From contig NZ_FOKL01000003.1 of assembly GCF_900112025.1 (NCBI RefSeq), positions 186,001-250,000 on the forward strand: 64,000 nt of DNA. Reading direction: 5' to 3'. Source of the stretch: Janthinobacterium sp. 344. GTDB taxonomy: Bacteria; Pseudomonadota; Gammaproteobacteria; Burkholderiales; Burkholderiaceae_D. Of the stretch, positions 53,252-62,149 are shown piece by piece. Position numbers and translations under genes: made by a program. Every line of letters starts with the position of its first letter. The first letter of the stretch is position 1. Under the pieces are notes generated by a model. The model made no database searches. It saw only the letters and a program-made list of their open reading frames with translations, and was not told where the DNA came from.

Positions 53252-55266
53252 CAAGTCGACGGCGGCAGGGCCAGGCGCAGGTCGGTGGGCGCCGGCGCCG
53301 CCCCCACGGGCGTGCCGCGCGCCGCCATCACCTTGCCGTACGCTTCCCAGGCCTTTTCGTAGACGCTTTCGCCCAGGTCGAAGGTGATGGTCTGGCCCAG
53401 TGGAAGGTTGTGGTGCCCAGGCGCCGGGCCGAAGTCGTACAGGGTCATGGTGGCCGGCTTGCCATCGAGGGTCTTGGGAAACAGCTGCGAGGCCGAGATC
53501 GGCACGGCGCAGCCGCCGAAGCCGCCGCATTTATTGTCGCTGGGCGCGCTGTAGATGTTCGCCCCGGGAGCGGGCTTGGGCGCGCCGCACAGGTTGCCGG
53601 CCACTTGCGCCACCTTGACGGCATGGCCGCAGCCGGAAGGGCCGCCCGCATCGAGCTGCGCAAAGCCGCAGCCGCCCTGCGCATGGCAGCCGTTGGAGCC
53701 GCGGCACGTGTGATACACGGCCAGCGCCGCGCACGTGGCCGACGCTTCGCCCGCCAGGTGCATGCCCTGGCAGGCGTGGTACAGCACGTCTTTCTCGGCC
53801 TTCGGCACGCCCGTCGCCAGGTTCGGCGCCTGGCCCAGCACGGCCCAGCAGATGGCCATGCGGTCGCCCGCGCCCACCATCGAGGGATATGGGAAGGTCG
53901 TGTCCTGCTTTTGCCAGTAGGTATCCAGCACCGAGGTGATGCCATAGATGGCGCCCGTGGCCACCGTGCTCAGCATTTTGAGGGTATCGCCCTTGTCCTT
54001 CAGGCGGTTCAGGGCGCCCGCCACCACGTCCGGCCCCGGGATATTCTTTGGCGCCGTGGCCTTGTCATAGCTGGCGTTGGTCAGCATCTTTTCATCCCAG
54101 GAATGGCCGTCCTGGTGCCATTGCGCCCAGGTCTTGACGGGCAGCTTAGCCTTGACCTGGCCAAAACGTTCGTAATGGTCGTACGCGGCGCTGTCGTGGC
54201 GGGCGGTGGCGTCGCGCGAGTCGGCATCCTCCCCGCCTTCGGTGTAGGACGGGTAATCCACCTTCAACGCCGCCAGGTCTTCGCGGTAATCGGGTTTCAC
54301 GGCCATCAGCTGGGCCTGCAGCCGGCGGCGGTAGCGCGTGATGGCCGTGTCGCTGCCCTCGCCCTGGTCGGTGATGGCCGCCATCATGTCGATGGCCTTG
54401 TTGAACGAGCGGATCTGGCCGCCATCCTGGTCCTGCGGGCCAAAACTGGTGTCGAAGCGGGGGAATTCCGCCTTGGTGTGGCCATCGACCTGGCTGTTGA
54501 ACATATCCTGCTGCACCGAGCCATTGACGAACAGCTTTTGCCACAGGGTTTCACCATCCTCGTACTCGATGCTGATATAGCGCGCATAGCACTCGTACAT
54601 GTAGCCGATGGTGCCGAAGAGGGGCAAGTCATGCACGTGCTTGCCCGGCGTCCAGCCGTCGAACGGTACCTCGGGGAAATACTTGGTGTGGTTGTGCATG
54701 TCGAACTCGGCCAGCTGCGCGCGCGCCTGCTCTTCCGGCTGCTCGATGGCGAGGAACAGGTCGCACTGGTTGCTGTTCAGTTCTTCCAGGTTGACGCGCA
54801 CATGGCGGTAGCCGGACGTATCCTGCAAGTCGACGATGTGCGGGATCACCGTGCACGCCTTGCCGTAGCACGTCCAGCCATGCTCCAGCGATTGCAGCTC
54901 CGAGCCCGTGAAACACGGTGCCGCGCCGATGGCCGTGGCCAGGTTGGCCGCCATCTGCAGATGCAGCATTTCCTGGATGAAGACGCTGAAGATGATATTG
55001 AAGGCCTCCTCTTCCGGCGAGGCGGGATGGGCGCTGGTGCTCATGCCCGGCCATTGGCGGCCCTTGTAGTAGCTGATGTCTTTCGCGTTGATCTGGTGCG
55101 TGCCCTGGATCGAATACATGGTCGCCATGTACAGGGGAATGGTAAACAATTCCACGCTGACGGCCGCCTGCGCGATGGCGCGCACGGCGGCCGTGTCGGT
55201 GGCCAGCTGGTCCAGCGGCTGCCTGGTGATGGGCGGCTGGGTGCTTCCTAAAACGGGCATTTTCAT
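53251..55266 (-). CDS. Ferritin-like (VioB-type) protein with bufferin-like Cys-rich segment
   Basis: A 671-residue protein. The first 230 residues match the ferritin-like domain of iminophenylpyruvate dimer synthase VioB, with possible iron ligands E39 ([10 protein letters not shown]), E99 and H102 ([14 protein letters not shown]). Near the C-terminus it is Cys-rich: N525-G-C-H-A-Q-G-G-C533 and N578-K-C-G-G-F-G-G-C586, both fitting N-x-C-x3-G-x-C, plus several further Cys between them. This pattern resembles repeats of MNIO-modified bufferins. Start ATG 55266 has GGAGA upstream; no signal peptide is seen. It is first in an operon with the MNIO and DUF2063 genes. Confidence 0.75.
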   Translation of the reverse strand: MKMPVLGSTQPPITRQPLDQLATDTAAVRAIAQAAVSVELFTIPLYMATMYSIQGTHQINAKDISYYKGRQWPGMSTSAHPASPEEEAFNIIFSVFIQEMLHLQMAANLATAIGAAPCFTGSELQSLEHGWTCYGKACTVIPHIVDLQDTSGYRHVRVNLEELNSNQCDLFLAIEQPEEQARAQLAEFDMHNHTKYFPEVPFDGWTPGKHVHDLPLFGTIGYMYECYARYISIEYEDGETLWQKLFVNGSVQQDMFNSQVDGHTKAEFPRFDTSFGPQDQDGGQIRSFNKAIDMMAAITDQGEGSDTAITRYRRRLQAQLMAVKPDYREDLAALKVDYPSYTEGGEDADSRDATARHDSAAYDHYERFGQVKAKLPVKTWAQWHQDGHSWDEKMLTNASYDKATAPKNIPGPDVVAGALNRLKDKGDTLKMLSTVATGAIYGITSVLDTYWQKQDTTFPYPSMVGAGDRMAICWAVLGQAPNLATGVPKAEKDVLYHACQGMHLAGEASATCAALAVYHTCRGSNGCHAQGGCGFAQLDAGGPSGCGHAVKVAQVAGNLCGAPKPAPGANIYSAPSDNKCGGFGGCAVPISASQLFPKTLDGKPATMTLYDFGPAPGHHNLPLGQTITFDLGESVYEKAWEAYGKVMAARGTPVGAAPAPTDLRLALPPST

Positions 55267-55384
55267 TCTTGTCTCTCCACAGGAAGGATGCGTTTCGGGG
55301 GATGCCGTGCCCGCGCCCGGCTGCGTGGCGCTGGGAATGGCTGGACGACGGCTGAAACATAATACGCCTGAGAAAGATATTTTT

Positions 55385-55405
55385 GCGGCAAGTTTTACTT
55401 GCCGC
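55385..55405. repeat. Perfect inverted repeat upstream of the ferritin-like/MNIO operon
   Basis: GCGGCAAGT, three bases, ACTTGCCGC. It lies about 120 bases before the operon's ATG in a 292-base gap that is otherwise AT-rich and has no gene. It is not followed by a T run on either strand in the right direction, so an operator is likelier than a terminator. A TATTAT -10-like hexamer lies downstream of it on the minus strand near 55365-55360. Confidence 0.5.
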
Positions 55406-55558
55406 GACAAGAATTGATTTGGGTCAATTTATTGATGAGAAACGCTGGAAAACAGGCATTTCTTGCCTCCCAAACATGACAATTGAATAGATTGTGCAAA
55501 ATTGGGGCGTGTATACGCCGCGCCGGCACGCGACGGCGCGTGGCTGGCATATCGATAG

Positions 55559-56191
55559 TCAGGCGCCTGGCGGCGGCTGGAAGGCGCAAAAGCCCGGATA
55601 GCCGTCGCGGCTGTCGCACACTTTCAGGCAGCCCTTGCCCTCCTTGAACGTGGCGCTGACCTCGATGGGGAAGCCATACGTGGGCGTGATGGCCTGGAAG
55701 GCGGACGGGCAGCTGTGCGCGTTGCTGAAGCGGAAACTGATTGCTTCGCGGCGACCCTTGCGGCTAAAGCCCAGCATGAAGGTTTCATTGCTGTTCCACT
55801 GCGCCTTGCCCGGCACGCGGAAGCGGTAGCGCTGGCCCTCCAGGTGCTGGCCGAACACGCGGGTGCTGGCCGTGGCCGTTTCCACCTTGGCGACCGGATA
55901 CACGACGGCGAAGAGGTATGTTCCCGCGAACCCCTGGTCGAATCCCAGGCCCTTCTGGTAGAACGGCACGACGATATGCGGCGCGCCCGCGTATTCCACG
56001 CTGTTGCGCGCAGTGGTGCGCGACGTCAGCCTGTCGTCGGGCGCCTGGGCGAAGACCACGTCCACCTCCACCAGCGCGTGGTTCTTGTCGATGTCTTGCG
56101 CCAGATAATCCCTGGGCGCGATCTCGCTGTGCACGCAGCCGGCCAGCAGGACTGCGGCGAGACAGCCGGCCATGAGTTCAGGGTGGGTCAT
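55559..56191 (-). CDS. Lipoprotein of unknown function
   Basis: A 210-residue protein with lipoprotein signal (AAVLLAGC, Cys about residue 19). The mature part is beta-rich with paired Cys near the C-terminus (GCLKVCDSRDGYPGFCAF). No family recognised. Its ATG overlaps the TGA of the preceding gene (ATGA at 56191-56188), so the two are coupled and probably act together in the envelope. Confidence 0.65.
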   Translation of the reverse strand: MTHPELMAGCLAAVLLAGCVHSEIAPRDYLAQDIDKNHALVEVDVVFAQAPDDRLTSRTTARNSVEYAGAPHIVVPFYQKGLGFDQGFAGTYLFAVVYPVAKVETATASTRVFGQHLEGQRYRFRVPGKAQWNSNETFMLGFSRKGRREAISFRFSNAHSCPSAFQAITPTYGFPIEVSATFKEGKGCLKVCDSRDGYPGFCAFQPPPGA

Positions 56192-57060
56192 GGCTGTTTT
56201 CCTTGCGGCGGCGCGGAACTGCGGCCCAAGCCCGTCACTTGCCAGCCGTTCTTGCCATCTTTCCATTGAAATTGCTGGCCGAACCAGGCCAGTTCCAGTT
56301 CGCGCCGGATGCGGTTCGAATCCGTGCGGCCCTGGCGCGCCTTGATGGCGGCGCCCGCCTGCGCGGAAGCGGCATCCGACAGCGGTTTCAGCCACCGTTG
56401 CCAGGTATCGGGCGGCAAGTCCAGCACGCCGGCCACGCCATCGTCGCGCGTGGCGACGATCATCCCCACCTTCGTCAGCGCATTCGTCAAATACGCGCCG
56501 CGCCGCCCGTCGGGCGAGACGGAGACCAGCATGGCGGACGCATGATCGCCCGTGACGTTGCCAGGCACGTCAAACCACAGCAGCTCGCCCGTGCGCGTGT
56601 CGAGCGCGCGGCCGTCGCGGGCAAACAGCAGCACGTCAGGACGGCCCGGCTGCGGCACGCCCCATTCCGGGTCGCCCTCCGTGCGCACGCTGTTGTTCGG
56701 CTGCAGCGGGCTGATGGGCCGCATCAGCGGTTCGCCATTTTGCACATGGATCAGCATGGTGCCCTGCCCCGTGAAACCTTTGGCAAACGCCAGCAGCATG
56801 GGCTGGCCTTCGCGCGTGGCGGCCAGCGGCCGCACTTCCATCACCTCGCGCGCGCCGCCGGGCCAATAGCCGTGCTGGCGGAAAGCCAGGGTCACTTGCG
56901 TCGAATGGCGGTCTTGCGTGACGACGAAGTCGCCATATTGCCTGACCACCGGCACGGACGGCGTTTGCGCCTGCGCGGCAGGCACGATGATGGGCACCAT
57001 GGCGGCGGCCAGCACGGCAGCGGCCGCCAAGCGACGGAGGGGGAAAGGCAAGCAAGCCAT
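56188..57060 (-). CDS. Exported protein of unknown function
   Basis: A 290-residue protein with signal peptide (LRRLAAAAVLAAAMVPIIVPAAQAQ). The body has propeller-like repeats (DVLLFARDGRALDTRTGELLWFDV, MLVSVSPDGRRGAYLTN) but no recognised family. The ATG at 57060 gives a better-shaped signal peptide than the one at 57090; neither has a clear ribosome site. First gene of a two-gene unit with the lipoprotein. Confidence 0.65.
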   Translation of the reverse strand: MACLPFPLRRLAAAAVLAAAMVPIIVPAAQAQTPSVPVVRQYGDFVVTQDRHSTQVTLAFRQHGYWPGGAREVMEVRPLAATREGQPMLLAFAKGFTGQGTMLIHVQNGEPLMRPISPLQPNNSVRTEGDPEWGVPQPGRPDVLLFARDGRALDTRTGELLWFDVPGNVTGDHASAMLVSVSPDGRRGAYLTNALTKVGMIVATRDDGVAGVLDLPPDTWQRWLKPLSDAASAQAGAAIKARQGRTDSNRIRRELELAWFGQQFQWKDGKNGWQVTGLGRSSAPPQGKQP

Positions 57061-57140
57061 GGATGGCGCGGGGCGAAGGGAGATCAACATCGCGCCATCA
57101 TAAACGAGTCGGTGTCAGCAACACTGTCCTATTGGAAACA

Positions 57141-57959
57141 TCAATGGCGCTGGATCTCGATCAGTTCGATCTCGAACAGCTGCGGCCACAGTTTGCCCGT
57201 GACAAACAGGCGCTTGCCCCGCGCATCCCAGGCGATGCCGTTGAGGACGGCGTCGGGATTGGAGGTGCCCCGCATGCCGGGCGGCAGCAAGCCCGTCAGG
57301 TCGATCCAACCCACGACTTTGCCGCTGGCCGGATCGATGCGGGCGATCACGTCGGCGCCCCAGACATTGGCAAACAGTTCGCCGTTGACCATTTCCAGTT
57401 CATTCAGGCGCTCGATGGGACGGCCTTCCGCCGTCACCTCGAAGCGGCGCACCTCGGCCAGGGTCTTCGGGTTCAGCACGCGGATGGCGGACGTGCCGTC
57501 GCTCATGTAGACGGCCCTGGCATCGCTGGCCAGGCCCCAGCCTTCGCCCTTGTAGCGGAAGGTGCGCTTCAGCTTAAAGGTTTTCTGGTCGAAGACATAA
57601 CCGGTCTGCGACACCCACGTCAGGCCGATCAGTTCATCCCCCACGTTCGTGATGCCTTCGCCGAACACATCCTTGTCGAGCATGGTTTTCTGCAAGACCT
57701 TGCCTGTCGTCAGCTCCACCTTGCGCAACGATGACTGGCCATTCTGGCCCGTGCTTTCATACAGATGGCCATCCTTGAACAGCAAGCCCTGGGTAAATGC
57801 CTGGGGGTCGTGCGGATAGGCATTCTTGACAAAATAGCCATATACGGGAATGGCGGCCTGGGCATGGCCCATTTCGCTCATCAGGCCCACGGTGCATAAG
57901 ATTCCCAGCAGCAAAGAGCCTGCGGTGCGTTTCAATCTGGCGTTACCGGTGTTCTTCAT
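57141..57959 (-). CDS. Glutaminyl-peptide cyclotransferase (plant/bacterial type)
   Basis: A 272-residue exported protein with signal peptide (ending HAQAAIP). It is a five-bladed propeller of the glutamine cyclotransferase family: AYPHDPQAFTQGLLFKDGHLYESTGQNGQSSLRKVEL, FGEGITNVGDELIGLTW, RLNELEMVNGELFANVW and GIAWDARGKRLFVTGKLWPQLFEI. It converts N-terminal Gln of peptides to pyroglutamate in the periplasm. Family members are single genes and this one shows no operon partner. Confidence 0.9.
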   Translation of the reverse strand: MKNTGNARLKRTAGSLLLGILCTVGLMSEMGHAQAAIPVYGYFVKNAYPHDPQAFTQGLLFKDGHLYESTGQNGQSSLRKVELTTGKVLQKTMLDKDVFGEGITNVGDELIGLTWVSQTGYVFDQKTFKLKRTFRYKGEGWGLASDARAVYMSDGTSAIRVLNPKTLAEVRRFEVTAEGRPIERLNELEMVNGELFANVWGADVIARIDPASGKVVGWIDLTGLLPPGMRGTSNPDAVLNGIAWDARGKRLFVTGKLWPQLFEIELIEIQRH

Positions 57960-57984
57960 ATGCGTGGCGGTGGTTGGCGAGCGC

Positions 57985-58893
57985 CTATTGTAATCGCCCG
58001 CGCCGCTCCACGTGCGCCCTGACCAGCTCAAGCCAGGCGCGCGCCGCGAACGACAGGCGCCCGCCCCGGCGCCAGGCCAGCATCAGGTTCCATTCCACGG
58101 GCGGGCCATCGAGCGGAATGACGGCAAACTGCGCCTGGTCGAGCGTGTCGCAATACATCTGCGGCAGCAGGCACACGCCCACGCCCAGGCGCACCAGCGA
58201 GGCGATGAAATCCCACTGGCCGCTGCGGCCCGTGATGCGCGGCGCGAAACCGGCTCGCTGGCAGGCGTCCACCACGATATCGTTCAGGGCGAACGCGGCG
58301 CCGTAGAAGATGAAGGGACTGCCGGCCAGCTCGGCCAGGGCCACCGAGCGGCGGCCCTGCCATGGCGAATCGGGCGCGGCCAGCAGGCACAGGGGCGAGC
58401 GCACGAGGGGCAGCGCCTCGAAATCCTGCCACGTGGCCGCGTTGCCCGGATAGTCGAGCATGGTGCCCAGTTCCACCGTGCCGGTGCGCAGGTCGCGCTC
58501 GATCGCCTGCGTGCCGCTTTCATACATCTTCAGCTCGATGCCGGGATAGCGCTGGTGGTATTCGGCCAGCCACGGCGCCAGGGTCGCATGCGTCTGCGGC
58601 GACACGCCGACGCGCAATTCGCCCCGCTCCAGCCGCTGCAGGTCGCGCAGCTCCACCTTCAGTTCCGCATGCAGGGCCAGCAGCTCATGCGCGCGCGACA
58701 GCACCACCTGGCCCGCATCCGTCAAGGTAAAACGCTTGCCCGCGCGGTCCAGCAAGGCCAGGTCCAGCGACTGCTCCAGCTGGGCGATCATTTTGCTGAC
58801 GGTGGGCTGCGTCACGTGCAGCCTGGCGGCCGCGCGCGTAAAACTGTTCTGCTCGACCACTTCGACGAAGTAGCGCAGGGAGCGGATATCCAT
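57985..58893 (-). CDS. LysR-type regulator, probable controller of cidAB
   Basis: A 302-residue LysR protein. The helix-turn-helix is at residues 1-60 (MDIRSLRYFVEVVEQNSFTRAAARLHVTQPTVSKMIAQLE), followed by the effector domain (GELRVGVSPQTHATLAPWLAEYHQRYPGIELKMYESGT). It is divergent from the CidA/CidB genes across about 100 bases, the standard arrangement of CidR, which in Gram-positives answers to acetate or weak acids. The ATG at 58893 is the family start; one at 58905 is possible. Confidence 0.88.
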   Translation of the reverse strand: MDIRSLRYFVEVVEQNSFTRAAARLHVTQPTVSKMIAQLEQSLDLALLDRAGKRFTLTDAGQVVLSRAHELLALHAELKVELRDLQRLERGELRVGVSPQTHATLAPWLAEYHQRYPGIELKMYESGTQAIERDLRTGTVELGTMLDYPGNAATWQDFEALPLVRSPLCLLAAPDSPWQGRRSVALAELAGSPFIFYGAAFALNDIVVDACQRAGFAPRITGRSGQWDFIASLVRLGVGVCLLPQMYCDTLDQAQFAVIPLDGPPVEWNLMLAWRRGGRLSFAARAWLELVRAHVERRGRLQ

Positions 58894-58996
58894 GATGCAT
58901 TCCAATATCGAATGATAATCATGAGTTTAAGTCATTTTATCTTTTGATGTTGGCTCTCTACAATGAAACCTCCCTGTTGCCGTTGGAAAGTTTGCC

Positions 58997-59455
58997 GTGA
59001 AAGCCTTGCAGCATCGCCCCCTTGTCGTGAACCCCGCCCCGGCCTGGCGCCAGCCCGCGCAGACCGTATGGCAAGTGGGCGTGCTGATCGCCGCCTGGTG
59101 GCTGGCCGACGCGGCCGCCTCCGCCCTGCACCTGCCGTTTTCCGGCGGCGTGGTGGGCCTGGGCCTGCTGGTGGCGCTGCTGCTGGCCGGCTGGGTGCGG
59201 CCCTCGGCCATCGAGCTGGGCGCCAACTGGCTGCTGGCCAACATGCTGCTGTTCTTCATCCCGCTGGTGGTGTCCGTGGTGCAATTTACGCAATTGCTGA
59301 AAACCCAGGGCCTGACCCTGTTCCTGAATATCGGCCTGGGCTTTGCCAGCGTGATGCTGGCCACGGCGTTTACGGTGGAATGGGTGTGCCGCTACGAACG
59401 CCAGCTGCGCCTGAAAAAACGGCTGCGCCAGCGCGCGATGCGGGTGGTGCAATGA
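58997..59455 (+). CDS. CidA/LrgA family holin-like protein
   Basis: A 152-residue membrane protein with four helices and the LrgA/CidA core LPFSGGVVGLGLLVALLLAGWVRPSAIELGANWLLANMLLFFIPLVVSVV. It begins with GTG, with a Cys/Lys-free leader of about 25 residues before the first helix. CidA-type proteins are holin-like and, with CidB, are tied to cell lysis or to pyruvate/weak acid handling. Its stop overlaps the CidB start by four bases (ATGA). Confidence 0.87.
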   Translation: MKALQHRPLVVNPAPAWRQPAQTVWQVGVLIAAWWLADAAASALHLPFSGGVVGLGLLVALLLAGWVRPSAIELGANWLLANMLLFFIPLVVSVVQFTQLLKTQGLTLFLNIGLGFASVMLATAFTVEWVCRYERQLRLKKRLRQRAMRVVQ

Positions 59456-60141
59456 ACACCTTGCTGCTGTCCCTGCTGTTTTTGCTGCTGACGCTGGTCT
59501 TGTTCTATGCCAACCAGGCGCTGCACAAGCGCCATCCGCACTTTTTGCTGACGCCGGCCATCTGTACCTCGGCGATATTGATCGTCATCGTGCAGGCCAC
59601 GTCGACGCCGTTCGCCACGTATTTCGGCGAGACGCGCTGGCTGCCGTGGCTGCTGGGGCCGGCCACCGTCGCGTTCGCCCTGCCCATCTTCCAGGAACGC
59701 AAGCTGATCCGCAAACACTGGCTGGCCCTGTCCCTGGGCAGCTGCGCCGGCATCGTCGCCTCCGTGGCCGCCACGCTGCTGCTGGACCGCCTGCTGGGCG
59801 TGCACGGCGACATGGCGCGCAGCCTGCTGGCCCGTTCCGTGTCGACGCCGTTCGCCCTGGAAGCGTCGCGCCACATGGGCGGCTCGGCCCAGCTGACGGG
59901 CATCTTCGTCGTCATGACGGGCCTGTTCGGCCTGATGCTGGGCAAGCCCTTGTTAAAATTGCTGCCCTTGCGCATGCGCATCGCCCGCGGCGCCCCGTAT
60001 GGCGCGGCCGCGCATGGTTTTGGCTTATCCGTGGCGCGCCGCGTGGGCACGGAAGAAGGCGCCGTGGCCAGCCTGACGATGATCTTTTCCGGCGTCGTGA
60101 CGGTGCTGCTGGCGCCGCTGCTGGGGCATGTGCTGGGCTAG
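59452..60141 (+). CDS. CidB/LrgB family membrane protein
   Basis: A 229-residue membrane protein with six or seven helices and LrgB signatures: YANQALHKRHPHFLLTPAICTSAILI, WLLGPATVAFALPIFQERKLIRKHW, SVSTPFALEASRHMGGSAQLTGIFVVMTGLFG and RGAPYGAAAHGFGLSVARRVG. Coupled with CidA. Its stop is overlapped by the convergent TetR gene end. Confidence 0.88.
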   Translation: MNTLLLSLLFLLLTLVLFYANQALHKRHPHFLLTPAICTSAILIVIVQATSTPFATYFGETRWLPWLLGPATVAFALPIFQERKLIRKHWLALSLGSCAGIVASVAATLLLDRLLGVHGDMARSLLARSVSTPFALEASRHMGGSAQLTGIFVVMTGLFGLMLGKPLLKLLPLRMRIARGAPYGAAAHGFGLSVARRVGTEEGAVASLTMIFSGVVTVLLAPLLGHVLG

Positions 60142-60821
60142 CAGCCCGCTTGCGGCGCCTGCATGCCCTGCACGATCAAATCGATGCCCGCCAGGAAATC
60201 CTCGCGGTCGCCGTGCGTGCGCAGCTGTCCCGCCACCTTGCGGGCGAATGGAAACGCCTGCGCATCGAGGCGCGACCAGGTGGCGGCCATGCTGTCGAGG
60301 AAATGCGCGCGCTCCAGTCCCGCGCCCCTGGCATTGACGGCGTTGGCCGCATTCTGCCCGCTCACGCCCAGCAAATAGTTCAGCAAGGCGCACGCCGCCA
60401 CCCACTGTTTCTCGTGCGGCACGCCCAGCGCTTCCACTTGCCGGCCCAGGCGTTCGAGGATGCGCACGGTGGGCAACTGGCCCGGCGCGCGCGACAGGGC
60501 CGAGCCCAGCCATGGATGCGCATCCATGGCCGCGAACACGGCCAGCGCCACGGCACGGATGCCCGCCTGCGGCGTATCGCCTGCCGGGGCGTCCTCCATG
60601 GCGCGCGCGACCACGGCGTCGCTGGCGGCCGTAAACAAATCCTCCTTGTTGGCCACGTGCCAGTAAATGGCGCCCGCCCCCGTGGCCAGGCGCGCTGCCA
60701 GGGCGCGGAAGGTCAGGCCGCTCTCGCCATCCGCATCCAGCAGGGCGATGGCCGTATCGATGATGGTGTCGCGCGACAGCGAAGCGGCGCGTCTTGGTGG
60801 GTTCGCTACATTTTTCAGCAT
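60138..60821 (-). CDS. TetR-family repressor
   Basis: A 227-residue TetR protein: helix-turn-helix at residues about 16-62 (SRDTIIDTAIALLDADGESGLTFRALAARLATGAGAIYWHVANKEDLF) and a TetR_C-type helical ligand domain. It is divergent from a TetX-like monooxygenase gene across 111 bases, so it probably represses that gene and responds to its substrate. The first ATG (60821) fits the family, with a 15-residue basic lead-in. Confidence 0.85.
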   Translation of the reverse strand: MLKNVANPPRRAASLSRDTIIDTAIALLDADGESGLTFRALAARLATGAGAIYWHVANKEDLFTAASDAVVARAMEDAPAGDTPQAGIRAVALAVFAAMDAHPWLGSALSRAPGQLPTVRILERLGRQVEALGVPHEKQWVAACALLNYLLGVSGQNAANAVNARGAGLERAHFLDSMAATWSRLDAQAFPFARKVAGQLRTHGDREDFLAGIDLIVQGMQAPQAGC

Positions 60822-60932
60822 CGCTTATCTTGACACAGATGCGGCCATGCCGCAGAATTCTTCTGGAACGTCGTTCCACTTCAATTATATCGGCGCTTCG
60901 CCCACCTCTCTGTCCACATACAAGGAAGCATC

Positions 60933-62060
60933 ATGCATATCACCATCATCGGCGCGGGCCTGGGCGGGCTGATGCTCGCCCGCGTGCTGCACGTGCACGG
61001 CATCGCCGCCACCATTTATGAGGCGGATGCGTCGCCGCAGGCGCGCAGCCAGGGCGGCATGCTCGACATCCACGAAGACAATGGCCAGCGCGCGCTGCAG
61101 GCGGCCGGCCTGACCGCAGCGTTTCGCGCCATCATCCACGCGGGCGGCGAAGCGAGCCGCGTGCTCGATAAGCACGGCACGGTCTTGCTCGACGAGCCCG
61201 ACGATGGCACGGGCGAGCGGCCGGAAGTGCCGCGTGGCCAATTGCGCCGCATCCTGCTCGATGCGCTGCCGGCCGGCACCGTGCGCTGGGACCACAAGCT
61301 GACTGGCGTCACGACGCTGGACGGCGGCCGGCACCTTGCGCACTTTGCGAATGGCAGCACGGTAACAAGCACGCTGCTGGTGGGCGCGGACGGCGCCTGG
61401 TCCCGGGTGCGGCCCTTGCTGTCCGGCGCCCGGCCCGTGTACTCGGGCATGGCCTTCATTGAAACGTATCTGCACGACAGCGACCGCCGCCACCGGGCCA
61501 GCGCGCAAGCCGTCGGCGATGGCGCGCTGTTCGCGCTGGCGCCCGGCAAGGGCATCCAGGCTCACCGCGAACCCGATGGCGTGCTGCATGCGTATGTGGC
61601 CTTGAGCAAGCCGGAAGAGTGGCTCGCCGGCATCGATTTCGCCGATGCGCCCGCCGCCCGGGCCCGCGTCGCCGCGGAATTTGCCGGCTGGGCGCCGGCG
61701 CTCACCGCCTTGATCACCGACAGCGACACGCCGCCCCTGCCCCGTCCCGTGCATATGCTGCCCATCGGCCACTGCTGGCCACGCGTGCGGGGCGTGACCT
61801 TGCTGGGCGACGCGGCGCACCTGATGGCGCCGGCCGGCGAAGGGGCGAACCTTGCCATGTTCGACGGCGCCGAGCTGGCGCAGGCGCTCGCCGCCCATCC
61901 CGGCGACGTGGAAACGGCCCTGCTGGCGTATGAAACGGCGCTGTTTGCGCGCAGTGGCGCGGCGGCGGCCGAGTCGCTGCGGGTCTTCCGGCTATGCTTT
62001 GGCGACGAAGCGCCGCACAGCCTGCTCAATGTCTTTGCTGCCCAGCAAGAGCCCGGCTGA
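60933..62060 (+). CDS. FAD-dependent monooxygenase, TetX-like
   Basis: A 375-residue group A flavin monooxygenase: Rossmann loop IIGAGLGGLMLARVL, the TetX-type stretch ARSQGGMLDIHEDNGQRAL, RGQLRRILLDALP and the second FAD motif GVTLLGDAAHLMAPAGEGANLAMFDG, followed by a long C-terminal helix. TetX enzymes hydroxylate tetracyclines, but environmental relatives often act on other aromatic or polyketide substrates. The divergent TetR gene fits an inducible detoxification pair. GAAGC just before ATG is a weak ribosome site. Confidence 0.82.
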   Translation: MHITIIGAGLGGLMLARVLHVHGIAATIYEADASPQARSQGGMLDIHEDNGQRALQAAGLTAAFRAIIHAGGEASRVLDKHGTVLLDEPDDGTGERPEVPRGQLRRILLDALPAGTVRWDHKLTGVTTLDGGRHLAHFANGSTVTSTLLVGADGAWSRVRPLLSGARPVYSGMAFIETYLHDSDRRHRASAQAVGDGALFALAPGKGIQAHREPDGVLHAYVALSKPEEWLAGIDFADAPAARARVAAEFAGWAPALTALITDSDTPPLPRPVHMLPIGHCWPRVRGVTLLGDAAHLMAPAGEGANLAMFDGAELAQALAAHPGDVETALLAYETALFARSGAAAAESLRVFRLCFGDEAPHSLLNVFAAQQEPG

Positions 62061-62149
62061 GGCGATTGCGGGGCCTGGCGGCGCAAACACCGACGCCGGC
62101 CGCGTTTATCGGGGATAATACGCGTTTCCCCGCTAGCGTCCGTACCACG

